Assembly (NCBI RefSeq): GCF_023715785.1
Contig: NZ_JAMBOX010000005.1
Location: 1 to 64,000 of the forward strand
Reading direction: 5' to 3'
Length of the DNA stretch: 64,000 nt
Source: Neobacillus niacini
GTDB lineage: Bacteria; Bacillota; Bacilli; Bacillales; Cytobacillaceae
Within the stretch, counting starts at the first letter, position 1, and every line of letters begins with the position of its first letter. Below, in pieces: positions 26,560-35,749 of this stretch. The notes under the pieces were generated by a model. That model had not been told where the DNA came from. It made no database searches and saw only the letters and a list, made by a program, of their open reading frames with translations. Position numbers and translations under genes: made by a program.

Positions 26560-27660
26560 TCACATTGAATTTAACGACTTCTCGTGATGTTTACTAGCAC
26601 TTCTCCTGACAAAGAGAAACAATAAGATCAGAAGAACTTCCAACCCGAGGCCCAGTGAAGCCCATGAATAGAAAGAAAAATGAGTATGCTCCATGCTATT
26701 TTTAAATAACAACAGCGATAGGTATCCAAAAATGAAAGCAATCGGGAACAAAAATTTATTAGTATTTGATTTATAGAAAAAACCAAGGCAATAATTAATC
26801 GCATAAAGCATGTAGGCCAATTTTGTTACCATGCAAGGGATCCATACCGACACTAATACTAAATCAAGTCTGTCCAAAAAATCAGTGATATTAATTTGTT
26901 GGATTAGAATGTACGTTGGATACGTGGTTTCCATAACAATATTTGTACCTAAAACGATGATTTCCATGAATAGGACAATGAAAACTAGCAGAAAACCTAG
27001 CGCCGTCCCACTAATGACTGCCTTTCTCGCTTGCTTAAGAGGATTCACACTCGCAATGATAATCAAGAATAGAATCATCTCTCCCAGCCATGAAGATATA
27101 AAATAGGCAGATTTTATTATATCCATTATATTGGAAATGCTGGGAAGCGGTTTTAAATTTCCAGGCTGCCACTCATTCAATAATAGCAAGGGCAATGATA
27201 ATACGGTTATCACTAGAATAAAAAAATGGATGCTATTGATCCTTGATATGACCTCCAAACCAGCCATACTGATGTAAATAATAATGAAAATGGTCAGAAT
27301 CATTAAAATATCCAACGGTGTACTCGGCAACAGCACGGAAGCAATAAAATCCAACAAGGCTCGCAGGTCCGCCAAAAAGGCAATCGACACAAAGAGAAAG
27401 AAGACGAGGATAAAGACTTTCTCCATCCCCCTGCTTTTCTTTCCAATCGCAAACAGATCCTTAACATGATCGATATTTCTTCTTTTCCCAATAAGCACAT
27501 AGACAACCAGCCAGAAGACAGGAAACAAAATAATCGGAACGAGCCAAGAATTCTGGCCGCTAACATGAACAATGATTTGCGGCAGGCTAATGACGAAAGC
27601 CGAGAAGATAAAATTGGCGACCAATAAAATTAATTGAAGATTGGATATTCTCTGGGTCAT
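26560..27660 (-). CDS. GerAB/GerKB-family germinant receptor B subunit
   Basis: Integral inner-membrane subunit of a spore nutrient germinant receptor, related to amino acid permeases. About 366 residues and ten helices from MTQRISNLQLIL. The open frame runs further upstream, but the ATG at 27660 overlaps the stop of the small D gene as ATGA, so start by translational coupling is clear. It is the last gene of the A-C-D-B operon. The germinant recognised cannot be told from sequence. Confidence 0.88.
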   Translation of the reverse strand: MTQRISNLQLILLVANFIFSAFVISLPQIIVHVSGQNSWLVPIILFPVFWLVVYVLIGKRRNIDHVKDLFAIGKKSRGMEKVFILVFFLFVSIAFLADLRALLDFIASVLLPSTPLDILMILTIFIIIYISMAGLEVISRINSIHFFILVITVLSLPLLLLNEWQPGNLKPLPSISNIMDIIKSAYFISSWLGEMILFLIIIASVNPLKQARKAVISGTALGFLLVFIVLFMEIIVLGTNIVMETTYPTYILIQQINITDFLDRLDLVLVSVWIPCMVTKLAYMLYAINYCLGFFYKSNTNKFLFPIAFIFGYLSLLLFKNSMEHTHFSFYSWASLGLGLEVLLILLFLFVRRSASKHHEKSLNSM

Positions 27661-27881
27661 ATATTCACAACCATTCTTGAAAGTCTGCCAAATGTATGAT
27701 TCATAAATGAGGTCACACCGTGCAGGGAGATATTGAGTCCGGCCACGATGGAGAACCCTAGTGCCGCGGCGACCAATAGATACATCCATTTTCGCTCTTT
27801 TTTTCCGATGATTTTGGCTTTCCATGAAATCAATATATAAATGAAAAGTGACAGCCAAATCAAAACTATACTTTGGTGCAT
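27657..27881 (-). CDS. small two-helix germinant receptor D subunit
   Basis: 74 residues with two hydrophobic helices (about 4-20 and 30-50) and a short basic linker KAKIIGKKERKW. It lies between the C and B genes, 4 bp after C and overlapping B by 4 bp. Small two-helix 'D subunits' are known from some Bacillus ger operons and modulate germination rate. AAGGG lies 8 nt before the ATG. Position and topology support the call; similarity at this length is weak. Confidence 0.75.
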   Translation of the reverse strand: MHQSIVLIWLSLFIYILISWKAKIIGKKERKWMYLLVAAALGFSIVAGLNISLHGVTSFMNHTFGRLSRMVVNI

Positions 27882-27885
27882 TTTG

Positions 27886-29043
27886 TCATCCCTTCTCGAC
27901 CTTTCCTGAGTTCATCCTTCTCTGAATATCACCATCAACGTTAACCTTAACCTTCAATTGCGGCAAGAGCCGTTCCCAATCCTTCTTCCATTCCTTCTCC
28001 CATCTCTGGTATCGGTTTTTATATAAATGCCAGCCAAAACCATAAAAATCGATCCCTTCCGAAAGGGAATGCCTTAGAATTTGATTCACATTTGTTTCTA
28101 TTTCCTTTTCCATTTTTCGAATAATCATATAATATGTCTTCGGATCCTCTATTCTTAAGTTCGGCTCATTTTCAAGCATGGTGCCGGTCGCACGGATCTT
28201 TAATTCAAACACCGGCTTTCCTGCTTCCATGCTCAAATCCGTTTTGACATGATTATCAATAATTTGCAGGGTAATTTCCTTATTTTCCATCGTGGAGAAG
28301 GTGAAGGATTTCTTTTTCATTTTTCCTAGAAGCCAAAGAATCCCTTGCGTTTCCTTTTCGTTCGTAAAAAACGAAAGTTTATCTTGTTTCAGTACTGCAA
28401 ATTGTCTCATGACGACCTCCTTGCCCTTATCATCTTCTTTAAGGGTGCCAGTTGTATCGATAACGGGGACAATTGGGTCTTTTCCTGGCCGCTGCAAATC
28501 CTGAAGCACATCCATTACAGTCCTGTTTGAACTGGCCTTGGCCATTTCTCTGATTGCCTCAGCCGAAAATTGTTCCATTCTGGGCTGTGATTCGAGCAAT
28601 TTCACGGCGTCTCCTTTTGATATCGCAAGATAGGTAGACAATCGGGACTGCGGCTGCATGAAAACCGCACGAACTACTTCTAAAATTCCATCCTTCGCCA
28701 GATCCTCACCAATAATAATTACCCGGCGATGGGCAAAATACAGCTTTCTCGATAATCTAATTTGGATATCTTCCATTCCTTCCCGGATGTTTCTTCCCGT
28801 CCCTTGGGTTATTAAGGTAGGTCCTTCCCCACTCGTTCCACCACCACCGCCGCTAGACCCGGCACCGCCCAAGGAGCTAGGAAGAGGAATTTGAACAGAA
28901 AATCGGACTTTGTTCTTTTCCCCTTTATCGACTCCGGATGCAACCACATAGGCATTATCGTTAATTTCGGTCCGGTCCCAACAACCGGTCAACAAAACGG
29001 AGAAACAGGGGAGGATCAGCAGGAAACGTATTTTTCTCATCAT
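27886..29043 (-). CDS. GerAC-family germinant receptor C lipoprotein
   Basis: 385 residues with a lipoprotein signal: basic MMRKIR, hydrophobic core, lipobox LLTGC with lipidated Cys at about 21, then the family's WDRTEIND. The mature part is an outer-surface GerAC domain ending near YRQ/RWEKEW segments. A serine/glycine stretch (GGAGSSGGGGG) near residue 60 is low in complexity. Its ATG overlaps the stop of the A gene as ATGA, so the genes are coupled. Confidence 0.9.
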   Translation of the reverse strand: MMRKIRFLLILPCFSVLLTGCWDRTEINDNAYVVASGVDKGEKNKVRFSVQIPLPSSLGGAGSSGGGGGTSGEGPTLITQGTGRNIREGMEDIQIRLSRKLYFAHRRVIIIGEDLAKDGILEVVRAVFMQPQSRLSTYLAISKGDAVKLLESQPRMEQFSAEAIREMAKASSNRTVMDVLQDLQRPGKDPIVPVIDTTGTLKEDDKGKEVVMRQFAVLKQDKLSFFTNEKETQGILWLLGKMKKKSFTFSTMENKEITLQIIDNHVKTDLSMEAGKPVFELKIRATGTMLENEPNLRIEDPKTYYMIIRKMEKEIETNVNQILRHSLSEGIDFYGFGWHLYKNRYQRWEKEWKKDWERLLPQLKVKVNVDGDIQRRMNSGKVEKG

Positions 29044-30599
29044 GAACTCCCTTCCTCTCCAACTTTTGGAGGTGATGGCATGAGGTTATCTGCTTGTCTT
29101 GTCCTATCTTCCTTAACCAATTGACTTGGTCTCCGATCCATCGCCCACCATGGCACTCTTACAAGTACATCTTTTAATGACTTAAATGAGATAGGGGCGA
29201 CAGGCCAAAAGTACGGAATACCGAAGGAACGCAATTTACAAAGATGGGTTAACACAAGGAGGGTGCCTAATACTACACCAAATAATCCAAACATTCCGCC
29301 CAATATCATTAACGGAAATCGAAGCATCCTTATCGACATCGACATGTTGTATCGCGGGATGGTAAACGAGGCTATTCCTGTAATCGAAACGATGATAACG
29401 GTCGGTGCCGATACGATCCCAGCCTCAACGGCTGCCGACCCAATGACGAGCGCTCCCAATATCCCAACGGCCTGCCCGACAACCTGCGGCAGTCGCACTC
29501 CCGCTTCCCGCAATGCCTCAAATGAAATTTCCATAATCAAAGCCTCAAAGAACATCGGGAACGGAATGGCCTCCCTGCTTGCTGCGATACTAAACAGCAA
29601 AGAAGTGGGAATCATTTCCTGGTGAAACGTTGTGACTGCCACGTAAATTCCGGGCAATGTCATGGCGATGAATAAGAAAAACACCCTGAGCAGCCTTAAA
29701 AAGGTGTAAATATGAAAACGGCTGTAATAATCCTCGTTTGACTGAAAAAATTGCCAAAAGGTCGCCGGAATTATCAGCACAAATGGCGTCCCGTCTACGA
29801 TAATGGCAACTCTTCCTTCAAGCAGATTGGCAGCGACCGTATCTGGCCGCTCCGTATTTTGTACTTGCGGGAACGTGCTCCAAGGGCTGTCCTCGATAAA
29901 CTCCTCAATATAGCCGCTTTCCAGAATCCCGTCAATTTTGATTCGATCAAGCCGGGATAACACTTCCTCCAACAGTTCGGGCTGTGCCAATCCCTCGACA
30001 TAAAGAATCGCAATCCCTGTTTTGGTTTCTTCGCCAATATCTTTGGATAAGATTTTTAACCGGTTTGAGCGAATTTTGTGGCGGACTAAGGCTGTATTGG
30101 GACGCAATGCTTCTGTAAACCCTTCCCTTGGGCCCCGGATAACCGATTCTGTTGTCGGCTCTGACACGCCCCTGCGGTTCCCGCCTTTTGCATCAAAGAT
30201 AATTGCCTTGGTAACACCGTCAACTAACAGAACCGTATTTCCTTTTAGAACATTGCTGACAACCTCATCCAATTTGGGGGTTTCATCAACTGAACTAATC
30301 GAAACAACTCTTTCTTTTATAATGTCAGCCGTAATCCGCTCGCTTTCCAGGTCTTCGATTAGCTGGCGTATTCCGTGCATCTCAATCGAGGAAGAATCAA
30401 TAAAGCCATCCACAAACAATAAATATGCTTTGACCCTTCCTGCTAGAATCGGCCGGAAGACGATGTCGGAACAGTCCTTGAACAGGTCTTCCAATATTTC
30501 AATGTTGTCTGCTATATCCTTCTGAATCTCTTTATTCGTTTCATCACTTTCCACAGCTTTTTGTTTTTGCGCAAAGCTGGTCCTTTTAAATTTTTTCAT
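29040..30599 (-). CDS. GerAA-family germinant receptor A subunit
   Basis: 519 residues. A soluble N-terminal half (about 1-290; DCSDIVFR, SEPTTESVIRGPREGF, LEGRVAIIVDGTPF) is followed by about five helices with the family's PGIYVAVTTFHQEMIPTSLL and a proline-rich cytoplasmic tail. It is the first gene of the operon. Ger operons are expressed in the forespore under sigma-G; no promoter of that type stands out upstream. The ORF starts at ATG 30599 with only a GGGG site (TTGGGG) upstream. Confidence 0.92.
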   Translation of the reverse strand: MKKFKRTSFAQKQKAVESDETNKEIQKDIADNIEILEDLFKDCSDIVFRPILAGRVKAYLLFVDGFIDSSSIEMHGIRQLIEDLESERITADIIKERVVSISSVDETPKLDEVVSNVLKGNTVLLVDGVTKAIIFDAKGGNRRGVSEPTTESVIRGPREGFTEALRPNTALVRHKIRSNRLKILSKDIGEETKTGIAILYVEGLAQPELLEEVLSRLDRIKIDGILESGYIEEFIEDSPWSTFPQVQNTERPDTVAANLLEGRVAIIVDGTPFVLIIPATFWQFFQSNEDYYSRFHIYTFLRLLRVFFLFIAMTLPGIYVAVTTFHQEMIPTSLLFSIAASREAIPFPMFFEALIMEISFEALREAGVRLPQVVGQAVGILGALVIGSAAVEAGIVSAPTVIIVSITGIASFTIPRYNMSMSIRMLRFPLMILGGMFGLFGVVLGTLLVLTHLCKLRSFGIPYFWPVAPISFKSLKDVLVRVPWWAMDRRPSQLVKEDRTRQADNLMPSPPKVGEEGSS

Positions 30600-30978
30600 T
30601 CGTCAAACCCCAAGTTTTATTTTTTCTTGCTGAGGAATCCTCCGCCATCATTACCTTTTTTTACTTTAACCCGCAAATAGAAAATTATGCCTTTTGGAAG
30701 GAGTTTGTTCGATAGTCAAAACTTTTCATAAAACTTGTCCTGCGATTGGGGAAGCCATCATATAATGTGACAGAACCATTACTAGGGTAAAGGGGCGGAG
30801 CGCCGCATAAACAAATTACTTTAGACAAGTTGAGTGGAAAAAATATGCTTTTTCAGAAATGGAATAGGATAAGCCTAGCTCTGCTCACACCGCCTTATTG
30901 GCAATGTGTAGAGGTCTGAAAAAGTTTCCATAGTGAATGTAGACTATCCACAAAACAAAGCTTGGACGGAGGGTACAT
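30600..30978. other. 379-bp intergenic region with possible structured leader of yqhV
   Basis: No gene fits. A TATAAT at 30762-30767 could start a plus-strand transcript. Downstream lie GGCGGAGCGCC (a 4-bp hairpin near 30796-30806) and a longer structure: TTTTTCAGA near 30843 pairs with TCTGAAAAA near 30914, enclosing a second stem (CACAC..GCC with GGC..GTGT) around 30886-30910. No T run follows, so it is not a simple terminator. I do not recognise a riboswitch class. Confidence 0.35.
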
Positions 30979-31254
30979 ATGTTTATTTTCATTGAAAAAG
31001 TGGTATTGGGAATGGCCCTATTAAGAATACTATCCGGCAGCATCGAAATCTTTGCCGCGTTTTTGATGCTTAAATTTAATTCGGTTGAAAAAGCTCTCAT
31101 TGTAAATAGTTCATTGGCACTGGTAGGGCCGATTATCCTTATTCTGACAACGACAATCGGAGTTCTGGGGCTTGTCGGGGGAAATATCTCGGTCGTTAAA
31201 ATTTTGTGGATCTTCCTCGGGGTAAGCTGCATTTTAATTGGGGTAAGATGGTAG
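30979..31254 (+). CDS. yqhV: YqhV-family (DUF2619) small membrane protein
   Basis: 91 residues with three hydrophobic helices. The segment MALLRILSGSIEI..A..MLKFNSVEKAL and the run VNSSLALVGPIILI match the YqhV pattern known from spore formers, where yqhV lies beside the spoIIIA operon. No spoIIIA genes are near here. GGAGGG is 6 nt before the ATG. Function unknown; closed by a strong terminator. Confidence 0.8.
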   Translation: MFIFIEKVVLGMALLRILSGSIEIFAAFLMLKFNSVEKALIVNSSLALVGPIILILTTTIGVLGLVGGNISVVKILWIFLGVSCILIGVRW

Positions 31255-31257
31255 ACA

Positions 31258-31299
31258 AAAAAAGCAAAAATGCTAGTTGCACTAGCATTTTTGCTTTTT
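31258..31299. terminator. bidirectional terminator
   Basis: Perfect 14-bp stem AGCAAAAATGCTAG (31263-31276) with CTAGCATTTTTGCT (31282-31295), A run left and T run right; shared by yqhV and the convergent hypothetical gene. Confidence 0.9.
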
Positions 31300-31320
31300 G
31301 TTTACGGCGTCTCTTTAAAA

Positions 31321-31797
31321 CTAACCCCGTCTAAACCCTTCCTCAACCAGAAACACTTCTGCTTCCTCATATGTCGCAAAGGATTCCTCCAGGTTTAAGC
31401 CGAAATAGATATTCCAAAAATCGTCTTCATTAATCAACAAAAGAACTTGATTATCTTTATTCACCCACCGCTCCTCTTGGTTGTCCCCAACAATAGCGGC
31501 TTCCTCCACTGGTTTTTCCTCAGCAGACAAGCTTTGAATGGATTCCCCGATTACCTTTTTTAGCTCCTCAGCTGAATAGTCCCGGATGTTGACCATCCCC
31601 TTTTCATCCGTCTGATAGCCCTGCAAACGGCCAGCATAAACAAACCCATTTCCATTGGGATGCAAATGGTATACGACATTTTTCTTTTCATAGACACTTT
31701 CATTAAATTGGAAATTCACCCGGCCGAGTGACACATTTACTCGTTCAAGCTCCGGAAAAGATTCAATGATAGCCAGTTTTTCTTCAAAAGTCAGCAT
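31321..31797 (-). CDS. conserved hypothetical protein
   Basis: 158 residues, acidic, soluble, with no signal peptide. It starts MLTFEEKLAIIESFPELERV and has a glutamate-rich linker near residues 88-110 joining two small alpha/beta segments. I do not recognise the family. A good GGAGG site lies 5 nt before the ATG. It is monocistronic. The near 300 bp upstream hold no clear gene. Confidence 0.75.
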   Translation of the reverse strand: MLTFEEKLAIIESFPELERVNVSLGRVNFQFNESVYEKKNVVYHLHPNGNGFVYAGRLQGYQTDEKGMVNIRDYSAEELKKVIGESIQSLSAEEKPVEEAAIVGDNQEERWVNKDNQVLLLINEDDFWNIYFGLNLEESFATYEEAEVFLVEEGFRRG

Positions 31798-32001
31798 AGT
31801 AGCCTCCAGATTTTATTTTCCTACCTATTTTATCACAAAAATAATCCGGGCAACCGTGCAGTTCAAGGTACACTGGTCATTTGCCATGGACTAGCCTTTT
31901 AGACTCCAGTGGAATTTAGGGGAAAAAGGGTACAAACCTAGTGCCTGTCTAATCCAAAATTCATATAGATATTGTACAACCTGACAAGAGGGATAGATGG
32001 A

Positions 32002-32097
32002 ATGGGGGGACATAAGCGGAATCAATGTCATATGGAGGCAATGCCGATACAGGAAAACACCCTGAATTTACAACTAGATGAAAGGAGATTTATATGA
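32002..32097 (+). CDS. possible short upstream ORF coupled to the ArsB-type gene
   Basis: A 31-codon frame from ATG 32002 (MGGHKRNQCHMEAMPIQ) whose TGA overlaps the next start as ATGA. The site before it (GAGGG) is poorly spaced and the sequence matches nothing I know. The overlap is the only support. Confidence 0.2.
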   Translation: MGGHKRNQCHMEAMPIQENTLNLQLDERRFI

Positions 32098-33461
32098 TTC
32101 ATTTAACCGTTTGGATCACCATTATTACCTTTTTGGTTACGCTCGGATTCATATTGTGGAGGCCACGAAATATAAATGAAGCCATTCCGGCCGCAATCGG
32201 CGCGGTCATTGTCGTCCTTATTGGAAGTGTCTCATTCTCAGACTTAGGGATTATTACCGAGACCATAAGCGGTGCGGCCATCACCATTATGGCAACGATC
32301 GTCATGGCGATTGTGCTAGAAAGCTTCGGTTTCTTTAACTGGATGGCGGAGAAACTCGCTGAAAAAGCAAAGGGATCAGGAGTACGTTTATTCTGGTACG
32401 TGAATCTATTATGTTTTCTGATGACGCTTTTCTTTAATAACGATGGAAGTATCTTAATCACAACCCCCATACTCGTGATGTTATTAAACAACATGGGCTT
32501 GAAAAACCATCAAAAAATTCCGTATTTGCTGTCAGGAGCCTTAATTGCCACTGCTTCGAGCGCTCCTATTGGGGTAAGCAACATTGTCAATTTAATCGCC
32601 CTCAAAATCGTGCATATGGATTTGTGGCTGCATACGGTAATGATGTTTGTTCCGGCCACATTAGGATTACTGCTACTGACCTGGTTCTTATTCCTACGCT
32701 TTAGACGAATCTTGCCGAAAACCGTTCCTACTAATGTTACAGGGCTAACAAGTTCTTCCTACCACCCACTGAAGCCACAAAGTGGTATTCAACATCCTTC
32801 GGAGAAAGCTCGTTCAAAATTTATGCGAAATGTTCTGTTATTTGTATTTGCGGTGCGGTGCAGCCTGTTTGTAGCTTCGTTCCTGCACATTCCTGTTTCT
32901 CTTATGGCTGTAATTGGCTCGCTCGTTCTTTTAGCCTGGAGATGGGCCTATTTAAAAATATCCCCTGCCGATATGCTAAAAAAAACGCCGTGGTATATTA
33001 TCGTTTTCGCTTTCTGTATGTATACCATCATTTACGGTCTCAATAACATCGGGTTGACAGACTGGTTAATCACGTTCATGAAGCCGATGGTTTCTGGCAG
33101 CCTGCTTAATGCGAGTGTCATGATGGGGACCCTGCTATCTGTCCTCTCCAATATTTTCAATAATCACCCGGCTCTTATGGTTGGAACCCTCACGCTAATG
33201 AATATGGACCTAAGTCTACTTGAATTGAAAATTGCCTATTTGGCCAACGTCATCGGCAGCGATATGGGATCATTGCTGCTTCCGATGGGAACCCTTGCGA
33301 CGCTGATGTGGATGCACATTGTAAGGAAAGGGAAAGTCATGATCAGCTGGTGGGAGTATATAAAAATCACAGTCGTCGTCATACCGCCTGCCACTTTGTT
33401 TACCTTAGTCGTTTTATATTATTGGGTTTATTGGCTGTTTGGAAGCACACTTGCACAGTAA
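32094..33461 (+). CDS. ArsB/YdfA-type anion permease
   Basis: 455 residues, about eleven to twelve helices, of the ArsB/NhaD ion-transporter superfamily. The paired motifs NNDGSILITTPI and SNIFNNHPALMVGT are the helical-hairpin signatures of the family. No arsR or arsC gene is nearby, so an arsenite role is not supported by context; B. subtilis YdfA is a similar orphan. AAAGGAG lies 7 nt before the ATG. The next gene follows at 26 bp and is probably cotranscribed. Confidence 0.82.
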   Translation: MIHLTVWITIITFLVTLGFILWRPRNINEAIPAAIGAVIVVLIGSVSFSDLGIITETISGAAITIMATIVMAIVLESFGFFNWMAEKLAEKAKGSGVRLFWYVNLLCFLMTLFFNNDGSILITTPILVMLLNNMGLKNHQKIPYLLSGALIATASSAPIGVSNIVNLIALKIVHMDLWLHTVMMFVPATLGLLLLTWFLFLRFRRILPKTVPTNVTGLTSSSYHPLKPQSGIQHPSEKARSKFMRNVLLFVFAVRCSLFVASFLHIPVSLMAVIGSLVLLAWRWAYLKISPADMLKKTPWYIIVFAFCMYTIIYGLNNIGLTDWLITFMKPMVSGSLLNASVMMGTLLSVLSNIFNNHPALMVGTLTLMNMDLSLLELKIAYLANVIGSDMGSLLLPMGTLATLMWMHIVRKGKVMISWWEYIKITVVVIPPATLFTLVVLYYWVYWLFGSTLAQ

Positions 33462-33487
33462 GATTATGAGGAAAAAGGAGAATGAAG

Positions 33488-34159
33488 ATGCTTATCGATT
33501 TTGTTGAATTAATCGGAAAAAAAATAGAAGTTGAAATTTCGGGAGGCAATTTTCACAGAGGCATTCTGGTAGACAGCGGACTTGACATCATCGTCCTTTT
33601 CGACGGTAAGTCAAATTTCTTCTACTATATTCCATTTGTTCATGTTCAAAGATTAAAAGAATCAGTTTCGGAGGAAGAAGATACCTATACTCAACCCTCG
33701 GAAAAACCAATTGAATCGGAAACAATCTCATTTCGCAAGGCACTTACCGCTGCAAAAGGATTATTTGTCCAAATCTATGTAACCGGGAATAAAACCATTC
33801 ATGGCTATTTAACTAGCATTATGAACGACTATTTCGTTTTTCACTCGCCTGTTTATAAAACAATGTTTATCTCAATGAATCATGTTAAATGGCTCATCCC
33901 TTATAAGCCAAACACAACACCCTATTCCCTAAGCAATGAAAATCTGCCACTGATGCCGAAATCCACACCGCTTTCCCGTTCCTTCAATGAGCAATTAAAA
34001 AAACTTGAAAATAAGTTGGTGATCATTGACGGAGGAAACAATCCGGAAAAAATCGGTTTGCTCCAACAAATCCGAAATAACAAAATAACCCTCATCACAG
34101 CTGAAGGGGAAAACGTTTTTTGGAACCTTGAGCATATAAAAACAATTCAACAGCCTTAA
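33488..34159 (+). CDS. protein with three Sm-like (DUF2642-like) repeats
   Basis: 223 residues. Three similar segments of about 50 residues can be read: 1-58 (GKKIEVEISGGNFHRGILVD ... FYYIPFVHVQRL), about 93-140 (FVQIYVTGNKTIHGYL ... MFISMNHVKWL) and about 168-217 (LVIIDGG..PEKIGLLQQI ... VFWNLEHIKTI). Each has the strand order of a small Sm/DUF2642 barrel as seen in several Bacillus spore-coat-related proteins. The first ATG (33482) is 1 nt from AAAGGAG; the second (33488) is 7 nt away and is the likely start. Function unknown. Confidence 0.7.
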   Translation: MLIDFVELIGKKIEVEISGGNFHRGILVDSGLDIIVLFDGKSNFFYYIPFVHVQRLKESVSEEEDTYTQPSEKPIESETISFRKALTAAKGLFVQIYVTGNKTIHGYLTSIMNDYFVFHSPVYKTMFISMNHVKWLIPYKPNTTPYSLSNENLPLMPKSTPLSRSFNEQLKKLENKLVIIDGGNNPEKIGLLQQIRNNKITLITAEGENVFWNLEHIKTIQQP

Positions 34160-34253
34160 CATGGAAGGAGAGATGATGAAAATACCCTATCAAAAAGAAT
34201 AATCCACCCTGCATGCAGACAAGGATGGATCATTCATACAATAGTCAAATTTT

Positions 34254-34284
34254 TGAACCGTGGTTCCCTGACCACGGTTTTTTC
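34254..34284 (+). terminator. terminator of the ArsB-type/Sm-like unit
   Basis: AACCGTGGT (34256-34264), 6-nt loop, ACCACGGTT (34271-34279) and a T run. Between 34160 and 34250 only a 9-codon frame with a good AAGGAG site (MMKIPYQKE) is visible. Confidence 0.85.
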
Positions 34285-34345
34285 TAATGGACTTCTTAGT
34301 GATAAATTATGCAATTCCAAATAAAAAGGTTCTAAACAAAACGAA

Positions 34346-35554
34346 TTATTTGCCCGTTGCGACTTTTCCCTTCATTACACCATTAAAAGCATTGGTTTTC
34401 CAATAAGCCAAGCCCATCGCTGCCAAGAGAAGGATTCCGGTTGTGGCAAACACAATTTGAACCGGGAACAGCCCCCCAATCAATCCGCCAAGCATTGGGC
34501 CGGCCATTCCGCCGATTTGATTGGCAGTTTGGTTTAAGCTGAAGGCCCGTCCGCGGAAATCGGAAGCCGTTGATTTTACAACCAATCCGTTTATTGCCGG
34601 GAAAACCGCACAGAAAAAAGCACCATAAACGAAACGGATAATAGAAAATCCCCATATGCTTCCAAAAACAATCTGCGCGAGAGTGCCAATCCCACCGCCT
34701 AACAGTCCAATTACCAAAACACGATGAAAACCGACTTTGTCAGCCCATCTGCCCCAAAACGGCGCGAAGAGTGCACTGGCAATTCCAGGGAGCGAGAATA
34801 CAATCCCAGCAACCAATGAAGCTTTTTCTACAGATCCTCCCAATTCCACAATATATAAGGGGAGGACTGGTTCGATTGTCATCACTGACCCTGCGGTGAT
34901 TACTGTTAACAAAAGGACCAACATCAAAGGGCGGTTTCTCCAGGCAATTTTTAAATCATTTTTAACCGAACCGCGCTCCTTGCTCGGTGTGAAATTATCC
35001 TCTTTTACCCAAAGGATGATTAAAATGGTCGAAATGAATACAATGACTCCGGCACTGGCAAACGCAAGCCGGTTTCCAACCAAATGGGAAATTGTTCCGC
35101 CGAGCAACGGGCCAATAATTCCCCCGGATGCGGACGCAGTGGAGATCATCGACAAAGCATAGCCCACTTTATCATTTGGGGTATTTGTCCCAATCAAAGC
35201 AATCGCTCCAGGAATAAATCCGGTCAGCAGCCCCTGGGCAATTCGCAACGCCAATAATTGATAGGGATTGGTGACAAATGCGGTTAATGTATAAATCAAA
35301 AATAGAAATATGCCAGCCCGAATGATCATCGGCTTTCGGCCGTACTTATCAGCGATGCTCCCCCAGAACGGAGAAGCGACGGCCCCCGCAAAAAACGCCG
35401 CACTAAATAATAAACCAGACCACATTTCTATATGCTCATGAACACCAATTTGCGGCAGAAAAATCGGCAAGAAAGGTATAACCATCGAAAAGCTTGCCGA
35501 AGTGAAAAAGACGCCAATCCAAAGCACTATTAAATTCCGTTTCCATACTACCAT
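34346..35554 (-). CDS. MFS multidrug-type efflux transporter (DHA1)
   Basis: 402 residues, twelve helices, with GSIADKYGRKPMII after helix 2, RIAQGLLTGFIPGA in helix 4 and the antiporter motif C region GGIIGPLLGG in helix 5, all typical of drug/proton antiporters (resembles YkuC/PmrA types). Substrate unknown. GGAG precedes the ATG. A near-perfect 30-bp palindrome lies about 70 bp upstream and is the likely operator; no regulator gene is adjacent. Confidence 0.83.
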   Translation of the reverse strand: MVVWKRNLIVLWIGVFFTSASFSMVIPFLPIFLPQIGVHEHIEMWSGLLFSAAFFAGAVASPFWGSIADKYGRKPMIIRAGIFLFLIYTLTAFVTNPYQLLALRIAQGLLTGFIPGAIALIGTNTPNDKVGYALSMISTASASGGIIGPLLGGTISHLVGNRLAFASAGVIVFISTILIILWVKEDNFTPSKERGSVKNDLKIAWRNRPLMLVLLLTVITAGSVMTIEPVLPLYIVELGGSVEKASLVAGIVFSLPGIASALFAPFWGRWADKVGFHRVLVIGLLGGGIGTLAQIVFGSIWGFSIIRFVYGAFFCAVFPAINGLVVKSTASDFRGRAFSLNQTANQIGGMAGPMLGGLIGGLFPVQIVFATTGILLLAAMGLAYWKTNAFNGVMKGKVATGK

Positions 35555-35622
35555 ATCATTCCATCTCCAACTGTCACGCTACCTTAATAGATAAACTCAA
35601 TACTACCATATTTTTATTATAT

Positions 35623-35652
35623 TTTCATTCTCGAAATATTCGAGTAATGAAA
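35623..35652. promoter_or_regulatory. palindromic operator candidate upstream of the MFS gene
   Basis: TTTCATTCTCGAA (35623-35635), ATA, then TTCGAGTAATGAAA (35639-35652): arms match except one extra base. The inner CTCGAA/TTCGAG is perfect. It sits in the promoter zone of the minus-strand MFS gene. A diverged copy of part of it (TTTCGAAATATTATAATGAA) occurs upstream of lutA near 38713. Confidence 0.6.
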
Positions 35653-35664
35653 TAGATGAAATAT

Positions 35665-35699
35665 AAAAAGAAAGCCAGCCCTATTGCAAAGGCTGGCCA
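35665..35699 (-). terminator. lutABC terminator
   Basis: GCCAGCC (35674-35680) pairs with GGCTGGC (35691-35697); on the minus strand TTTCTTTTTAT follows. Confidence 0.75.
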
Positions 35700-35749
35700 T
35701 CTCTCCATAACCAGACCACAATATGGTTAAAGTAAGTCTGATTTTACTA

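Noticed and set aside
34160..34253. Nine-codon frame with a strong AAGGAG site
   Set aside because: Too short to support; may be chance or the start of a lost gene.
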